A stretch of DNA of 57,202 bases. Origin: Parvularcula sp038745625. GTDB lineage: Bacteria; Pseudomonadota; Alphaproteobacteria; Caulobacterales; Parvularculaceae. Every line of letters starts with the position of its first letter. The stretch's first letter is position 1. This document shows positions 53,805 through 57,202 of this stretch, one piece after another. The position numbers and the translations under genes were made by a program. The stretch lies in the NCBI GenBank assembly GCA_038745625.1, contig JBCDLG010000005.1:1-57202 (forward strand). The letters run 5' to 3'. The notes under the pieces were generated by a model. The model saw nothing but the letters and a program-made list of their open reading frames with translations. It did no database searches and was not told the DNA's origin.

Positions 53805-54094
53805 AAGCTTCAGACTGTCAAGATATGAATGAGGTGCGCGCGGAGATCGACAGGCTCGACGCAGCGCTTGTGGACCTTCTGGCGGAGCGCTGGACCTATG
53901 TGGATCGGGCTTGGCAGCTCAAACGCTCGCCGGCCGAAGCCACCGTGCCCTGGCGGATCCAAGCGGTGATCGACCAGGTGCGCGACCGCGCTGACGAAAA
54001 GGGACTACCCCCCTCTCTGGCCGAGGCGCTGTGGCGTCAGATCATCGGCTGGGGTATCCAGTACGAAGAAGAAAAACTGAAAGAACGTCCATGA
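53801..54094 (+). CDS. Chorismate mutase, AroQ/PchB type
   Basis: A 97-aa all-helical enzyme: Met-Asn-Glu-Val-Arg-Ala-Glu-Ile-Asp-Arg-Leu-Asp-Ala-Ala-Leu-Val-Asp-Leu-Leu-Ala-Glu-Arg, then a Lys in Gln-Leu-Lys-Arg-Ser and a C-terminal Trp-Arg-Gln-Ile-Ile-Gly-Trp-Gly-Ile-Gln helix close to isochorismate-pyruvate lyase PchB. It could form prephenate or, less likely without siderophore genes nearby, salicylate. Overlaps both neighbours by 4 bp. Confidence 0.85.
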   Translation: MKASDCQDMNEVRAEIDRLDAALVDLLAERWTYVDRAWQLKRSPAEATVPWRIQAVIDQVRDRADEKGLPPSLAEALWRQIIGWGIQYEEEKLKERP

Positions 54095-54558
54095 GCGACG
54101 ACAAAAGAGAAGATCTGGCCCCCGGTATTCTCACGGTTTTTGAGGGTATGCGGAAAACCTTCCGCGATGAACATCCTTTGTTCGGCGGCCTTCAGCCTCG
54201 GCCCGTGAGCGCCAACCGCGGCAGGCTGGTGATTGAGCTGACGCCAGGCGAGAACTTCTTGCACGATGGCGAGATCCATCCCGGCCTCATGACCATCATC
54301 TTAGACACGATCTTGGGCGCGTCGGTATGGTCGATGCTCGATAGCTTCACGCCCATCGCGACGATCAATCTGCAGACGGATACGCAGAACCATGCCAACC
54401 CCGGCAAGGTTATCACCTGCGAGGCCCTCTGCGAAGACATCTGCGATGACGTGGCGATCACCCGCGGTCGCGCAACATCGGAAGACGGCACGCTCCTATC
54501 GACGGCGGCTGGTACCTTTATCGTCGGCACACGTAGCGCCCAGGTGAGCCGTATATGA
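54091..54558 (+). CDS. PaaI-type hotdog thioesterase (first of two)
   Basis: A 155-aa hotdog-fold protein with the PaaI pattern: Phe-Leu-His-Asp-Gly-Glu-Ile-His-Pro-Gly-Leu-Met-Thr-Ile-Ile-Leu-Asp-Thr-Ile-Leu-Gly at the central helix and Thr-Ile-Asn-Leu-Gln-Thr-Asp following. It should hydrolyse an acyl-CoA thioester; substrate unknown. The ATG at 54091 overlaps the chorismate mutase stop; its own stop overlaps the second thioesterase start, so the chain is coupled. Confidence 0.85.
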   Translation: MSDDKREDLAPGILTVFEGMRKTFRDEHPLFGGLQPRPVSANRGRLVIELTPGENFLHDGEIHPGLMTIILDTILGASVWSMLDSFTPIATINLQTDTQNHANPGKVITCEALCEDICDDVAITRGRATSEDGTLLSTAAGTFIVGTRSAQVSRI

Positions 54559-54992
54559 GCCGCGATCTTCTCGCCCCCGGACCCGAAACCCTGCAGCGGA
54601 TTGAGGAGTTGACCGCCAACTCACCGATTTCCGAATGGTTTGGCCTCGTCACCGGTGTTGAGAATGGCGAACACCGGTTCCGGCTGACCTTTGATGAGCC
54701 CCATATTGGCAATCCGGTGATCCGGGCCCTGCATGGCGGTGTCATCTCAGCCTTTTTGCAGCACGCTGCCACGCTTGAGGTGTTGAGCCGCGTTGGACCT
54801 GGTGTGAAGGCGCGGTCGATCAGTGTCCACACAAGCTATCTACGTGGTGCGCGCGACCAGGACTTTGTCGCGTCGGTGAAGATCGAGCGTATCGGTCGGC
54901 GGATCGCCTTCGTCGAAGCCCGCGGCTGGCAAGGCTCCGAGGACGAAGCCATCGGCTCCTCGGCCATCGCGCTCCGGCTGTTCGAGGACTAA
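54555..54992 (+). CDS. PaaI-type hotdog thioesterase (second of two)
   Basis: A 145-aa hotdog protein: Asn-Pro-Val-Ile-Arg-Ala-Leu-His-Gly-Gly-Val-Ile-Ser-Ala-Phe-Leu-Gln-His-Ala-Ala on the central helix and Ser-Ile-Ser-Val-His-Thr-Ser-Tyr-Leu-Arg after it. It is diverged from the preceding thioesterase, so the pair is probably not a recent duplication; they may form a heteromeric hotdog assembly. Last gene of the hydrolase-OsmC operon; the end overlaps the convergent methyltransferase. Confidence 0.85.
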   Translation: MSRDLLAPGPETLQRIEELTANSPISEWFGLVTGVENGEHRFRLTFDEPHIGNPVIRALHGGVISAFLQHAATLEVLSRVGPGVKARSISVHTSYLRGARDQDFVASVKIERIGRRIAFVEARGWQGSEDEAIGSSAIALRLFED

Positions 54993-56065
54993 ACCTTCCG
55001 GAACGAGCTCGCTTTGGTCAGAAAACCAAGGGTTTGGTTCTCAGCGACTAAGCCGACCTCACCAAAAAGATCCGCAAGCGGCTCTTTGCAATAGCTGTCG
55101 TAATAGGGCTCGTGGAAGGCCTGCGGGAAGCCCTCGAGCATCCGGTCCATGCCGGTATCGCCGTATTGGACGCTGTCGACATGGACATAGAGACCGCCGG
55201 GTTTGAGGGTCCGTGCGATCTCAGCCGCCACCTCGCGCCGCACTTTGGGCGGTAGTTCATGGAACAGATAGACCGTTGTCAGAAGATCAAAACTCTCGTC
55301 AGCTGCTGGAAGATCTTCGGCCGCCGCACGGATAAACTCGATGTTGCCCGCCTCGCCTGCGGCTTTGCGCGCCTCGGCGAGATAGGGTTCTGAGAGATCA
55401 ATCGCCGTCAATTTGAGATCGGGCGCGTTGTCGATGACCTCGCTGAGGAGCCGCCCCGTCCCGCACGCCACATCGGCGAGATGGATCTGCGGCCTAGCTA
55501 GGCCGCCCTCCTCCAACCGCCGAACTTCGTCCATGATCAGCGCGAGCCCGCGACGTCGCATGGCGTCCGCCGATCCCGTGAACAGCACTTCGACCTGGGT
55601 ATCGTAGACCTTGGCGGATGTCTCCGACAGCCAACCATCCGACTGGAAATGAAAATTCTGTTTGTAGTAGGTCGGCAGATCATCATCGGCGATGTCGCGG
55701 ACCTCGACGCCGCCGCCCTGGCGGTTGGCACGTCGACTGACCTCTCGGGCTTCCTTGAGGTAATTGCGCGCATCCCGGATCATTCTCACAGGGCCAGGCG
55801 GTCGCCGCAACTCACGCGGCATGACGTAGCGTCCCGCCTCGATATCGGCCCACTCATCTTGAAAGAGTTGAAAGAAGGCACTGCGTAACTCTTTCATGTC
55901 GGGAACGGGCGTCGGGCTCGGCCGCGGCACCTCGCCTGGCTTGGTCAGCGGGCCGACGATATGCCGACCTGCAACGTAGAAGGCGGTGTACCAGCCGACC
56001 TTCGCTGTCGAGGCTGCGCCATAGGCCATTCGCTTGAGCCGGGTCTCCATCGCACCTGCCGCCAT
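54989..56065 (-). CDS. Class I SAM-dependent methyltransferase
   Basis: A 358-aa protein whose C-terminal half (~170-310) is a Rossmann methyltransferase: Asp-Val-Ala-Cys-Gly-Thr-Gly-Arg-Leu-Leu (SAM loop), Ala-Ile-Asp-Leu-Ser-Glu-Pro-Tyr, and Leu-Lys-Pro-Gly-Gly-Leu-Tyr. The N-terminal ~130 residues carry a hydrophobic stretch (~15-35) and basic helices I do not recognise, which may bring it to the membrane. The target could be a small molecule or lipid. The ATG at 56065 shares a base with the stop of the RumA remnant (TGATG); a GTG sits one codon upstream. Confidence 0.83.
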   Translation of the reverse strand: MAAGAMETRLKRMAYGAASTAKVGWYTAFYVAGRHIVGPLTKPGEVPRPSPTPVPDMKELRSAFFQLFQDEWADIEAGRYVMPRELRRPPGPVRMIRDARNYLKEAREVSRRANRQGGGVEVRDIADDDLPTYYKQNFHFQSDGWLSETSAKVYDTQVEVLFTGSADAMRRRGLALIMDEVRRLEEGGLARPQIHLADVACGTGRLLSEVIDNAPDLKLTAIDLSEPYLAEARKAAGEAGNIEFIRAAAEDLPAADESFDLLTTVYLFHELPPKVRREVAAEIARTLKPGGLYVHVDSVQYGDTGMDRMLEGFPQAFHEPYYDSYCKEPLADLFGEVGLVAENQTLGFLTKASSFRKV

Positions 56066-56282
56066 CACGCTCTCCTTCTTAACACCGCCACCGCCTCAAT
56101 ATGGGGCGACCAGCCAAACTGGTCGACCATCACGAGGCGCGTGAGATCATAGCCCGACGCGAAGACAGCCGCATCCCGCGCCAAGGTCGCGGGGTTGCAG
56201 GAGACCGCTAACACAATCGGGATGTCGGCCGAGGCGAGCACTCCGTTCTTCAGTGCGTCTTCGCCCTCGCGAGCGGTACACT
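56065..56282 (-). pseudogene. RumA/TrmA-type RNA methyltransferase, C-terminal remnant
   Basis: The minus-strand frame ending at 56065 encodes Ala-Val-Ser-Cys-Asn-Pro-Ala-Thr-Leu-Ala-Arg-Asp (the catalytic-cysteine block of uracil-C5 RNA methyltransferases), then Val-Asp-Gln-Phe-Gly-Trp-Ser-Pro-His-Ile-Glu-Ala-Val-Ala. These are the last ~65 residues of a ~400-residue family. The frame closes at a TAA inside the end of tlyA, so the TRAM and SAM-binding parts are gone. In many alphaproteobacteria an intact copy follows tlyA, so a deletion of ~1 kb is inferred. It has no start codon with a ribosome site and probably makes no protein. Confidence 0.78.
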
Positions 56283-57020
56283 TTAGGTGGCCGTCTTATG
56301 CGCATAAAGCAGAAACTCCGTGGTTCCCTCACCGCCGAGGATCGGGCTCGTGATCAGCGGCTCTGATCGCCATCCCCGCCCAGCAATTGTTGGCACCACG
56401 TGATCTTCAAGGAACTGTTGCTGCTCCTCAAGCGAAGCCAGCACGCGCCCGTTCTTGCCAATCGCCTCCCGGCCAAGCTCGAATTGCGGTTTCAAAAGCG
56501 CAATGAGGTCGGCGTCGTCGCCGACAAGCGCAAGAGCGGGCGGCAGCGCTTTGGCGGCACTGATAAAACTGACGTCGCACACCACGAGATCGATGACGTC
56601 GGGGACCAGCGCTGGCGCGAGATCCTTGGCGTGGGTGCCCTCAAGGTTGGTCACGCGGGCATCATCACGCAAGCGCTCCGTCAGCTGATCATGTCCGACA
56701 TCGACGGCATAGACCTTGGCCGCGCCTGCCCGCAGAAGAACGTCCGTGAAGCCGCCGGTGGACGCGCCGAGATCGAGGCAGATGAGCCCCTCAGGATCGA
56801 CCGGGAACGCCCCAAGCGCATGGGCAAGCTTGAGCGCCGCGCGGGAGACATAGTCATGCGCATCGCCGCTCACGGTGATCACCGCATCAGGCACAGCTTT
56901 TATGCTTCCCTTACGAACAATCGCGCCATCAAGAGAGATATACCCTTCACGGATCATCGCTTGGGCACGGGACCGGGTTGGCGCCAGGCCTCGCTCAACG
57001 AGGGCCTGGTCGAGACGCAT
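56283..57020 (-). CDS. tlyA: TlyA-family rRNA methyltransferase
   Basis: A 245-aa protein with an N-terminal S4 RNA-binding domain (Arg-Leu-Asp-Gln-Ala-Leu-Val-Glu-Arg-Gly-Leu-Ala at 2-13) and an FtsJ-like methyltransferase (Leu-Asp-Leu-Gly-Ala-Ser-Thr-Gly-Gly-Phe-Thr-Asp; Lys-Pro-Gln-Phe-Glu). TlyA 2'-O-methylates rRNA and was once called a hemolysin. Its ATG shares the last A of the dxs stop (TAATG), so the two genes are coupled. The downstream partner is the decayed RumA-type gene. Confidence 0.93.
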   Translation of the reverse strand: MRLDQALVERGLAPTRSRAQAMIREGYISLDGAIVRKGSIKAVPDAVITVSGDAHDYVSRAALKLAHALGAFPVDPEGLICLDLGASTGGFTDVLLRAGAAKVYAVDVGHDQLTERLRDDARVTNLEGTHAKDLAPALVPDVIDLVVCDVSFISAAKALPPALALVGDDADLIALLKPQFELGREAIGKNGRVLASLEEQQQFLEDHVVPTIAGRGWRSEPLITSPILGGEGTTEFLLYAHKTAT

Positions 57021-57202
57021 TATTCGGCGACGTGGGAAGCCGAGCTCGCACTTGTGCCAGCCGCAAAGGTTTTGAGGGTTTCTTTGGCGATGGTGTCGGC
57101 GGTGAGGCCGGCTTCGATGTACATCTGGGCGGGGCTGGCTTGGTCTTGGTAGATGTCCGGCAAGGTCATGGTGCGGACTTTCAGAGCGCCGGTATCGAGC
57201 AG
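57020..57202 (-). CDS. dxs: 1-deoxy-D-xylulose-5-phosphate synthase, C-terminal fragment
   Basis: The last 60 codons of a gene that enters from the right edge. The residues Leu-Leu-Asp-Thr-Gly-Ala-Leu-Lys-Val-Arg, Leu-Pro-Asp-x-Tyr-x-Asp-Gln-Ala-Ser-Pro and Ala-Gly-Leu-Thr-Ala match the end of DXS, the entry enzyme of the MEP isoprenoid pathway. The dxs-tlyA-RNA methyltransferase order is common in alphaproteobacteria. A short Ala/Ser-rich tail ends the protein. Confidence 0.88.
   Translation of the reverse strand: MLDTGALKVRTMTLPDIYQDQASPAQMYIEAGLTADTIAKETLKTFAAGTSASSASHVAE

Overview
The window is about 57 kb of densely packed, GC-rich chromosomal DNA from a Gram-negative bacterium, almost certainly an alphaproteobacterium. 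The pointers are a cobaltochelatase-type CobT, the local order cobT / phytase-like / rpmB / DUF3108, a carA-yqeY-dnaG-rpoD neighbourhood, a DnaG whose zinc-ribbon ligands have all been replaced, Kdo/lipid A genes, and two proteins with VPLPA/PEP-CTERM-like sorting tails. I cannot fix the genus; Parvularcula-like or Rhodobacterales-like lineages would fit. Most genes are housekeeping, and many neighbours overlap by 1-4 bases (ATGA or TGATG), which suggests translational coupling.

Layout. 1-3.4 kb: a minus-strand envelope cluster (LPP20 lipoprotein, Tat-exported lytic transglycosylase, LPP20-like lipoprotein, and the N-terminus of a fourth lipoprotein cut by the window edge). 3.4-4.3 kb: a scar of mobile DNA (IS3-family transposase fragment, serine-recombinase C-terminus) abutting tRNA-Leu(UAA). 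4.3-11.2 kb: CinA-N protein, sfsA, a beta-lactamase-fold hydrolase, a small membrane protein, parE, a CTERM-sorted secreted protein and a GST. 11.3-17.7 kb: cobT, a DUF4136 lipoprotein, a phytase-like protein, a membrane protein, rpmB, a DUF3108 protein and an ArsR-VOC operon. 17.8-22.2 kb: a degenerate LysM-M23 protein, rnr and an ArsR-SRPBCC operon with two palindromic operators. 22.2-28.7 kb: carA, yqeY, a CTERM protein on the other strand, dnaG and rpoD with a strong terminator. 28.8-37.2 kb: YbjN, ABA4-like, a 28-29 aa membrane peptide, then an amidase / EamA / MsbA-like operon divergent from waaA-lpxK-acyltransferase, which together make a lipid A-Kdo assembly and export module. 36.6-41.9 kb: an orphan soluble histidine kinase coupled to a flavin disulfide reductase, then rpmH-rnpA-yidC and a DUF1338 protein. 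42-49.2 kb: metG, DUF1330, a MipA-like protein, parC, kdsA and kdsD (Kdo precursor synthesis). 49.3-57.2 kb: a hybrid histidine kinase, photolyase, a hydrolase-OsmC fusion with chorismate mutase and two thioesterases, a methyltransferase, a truncated RumA-type RNA methyltransferase, tlyA and the 3' end of dxs.

I found no large new defence or metabolic system, no CRISPR array and no intact mobile element. The most unusual signal is at rpmH-rnpA. rnpA has no ATG, GTG or TTG where its start belongs. Either it starts at an AUA that overlaps the rpmH stop (a single base away from a normal ATGA overlap), or it starts at a GTG 10 nt upstream of rpmH, so that rpmH is wholly nested inside rnpA as described in Thermus. 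Also notable are the recombinase relic reading into tRNA-Leu, the dual-palindrome ArsR promoter, the RumA remnant behind tlyA, and the zinc-ligand losses in DnaG and in the M23 protein.
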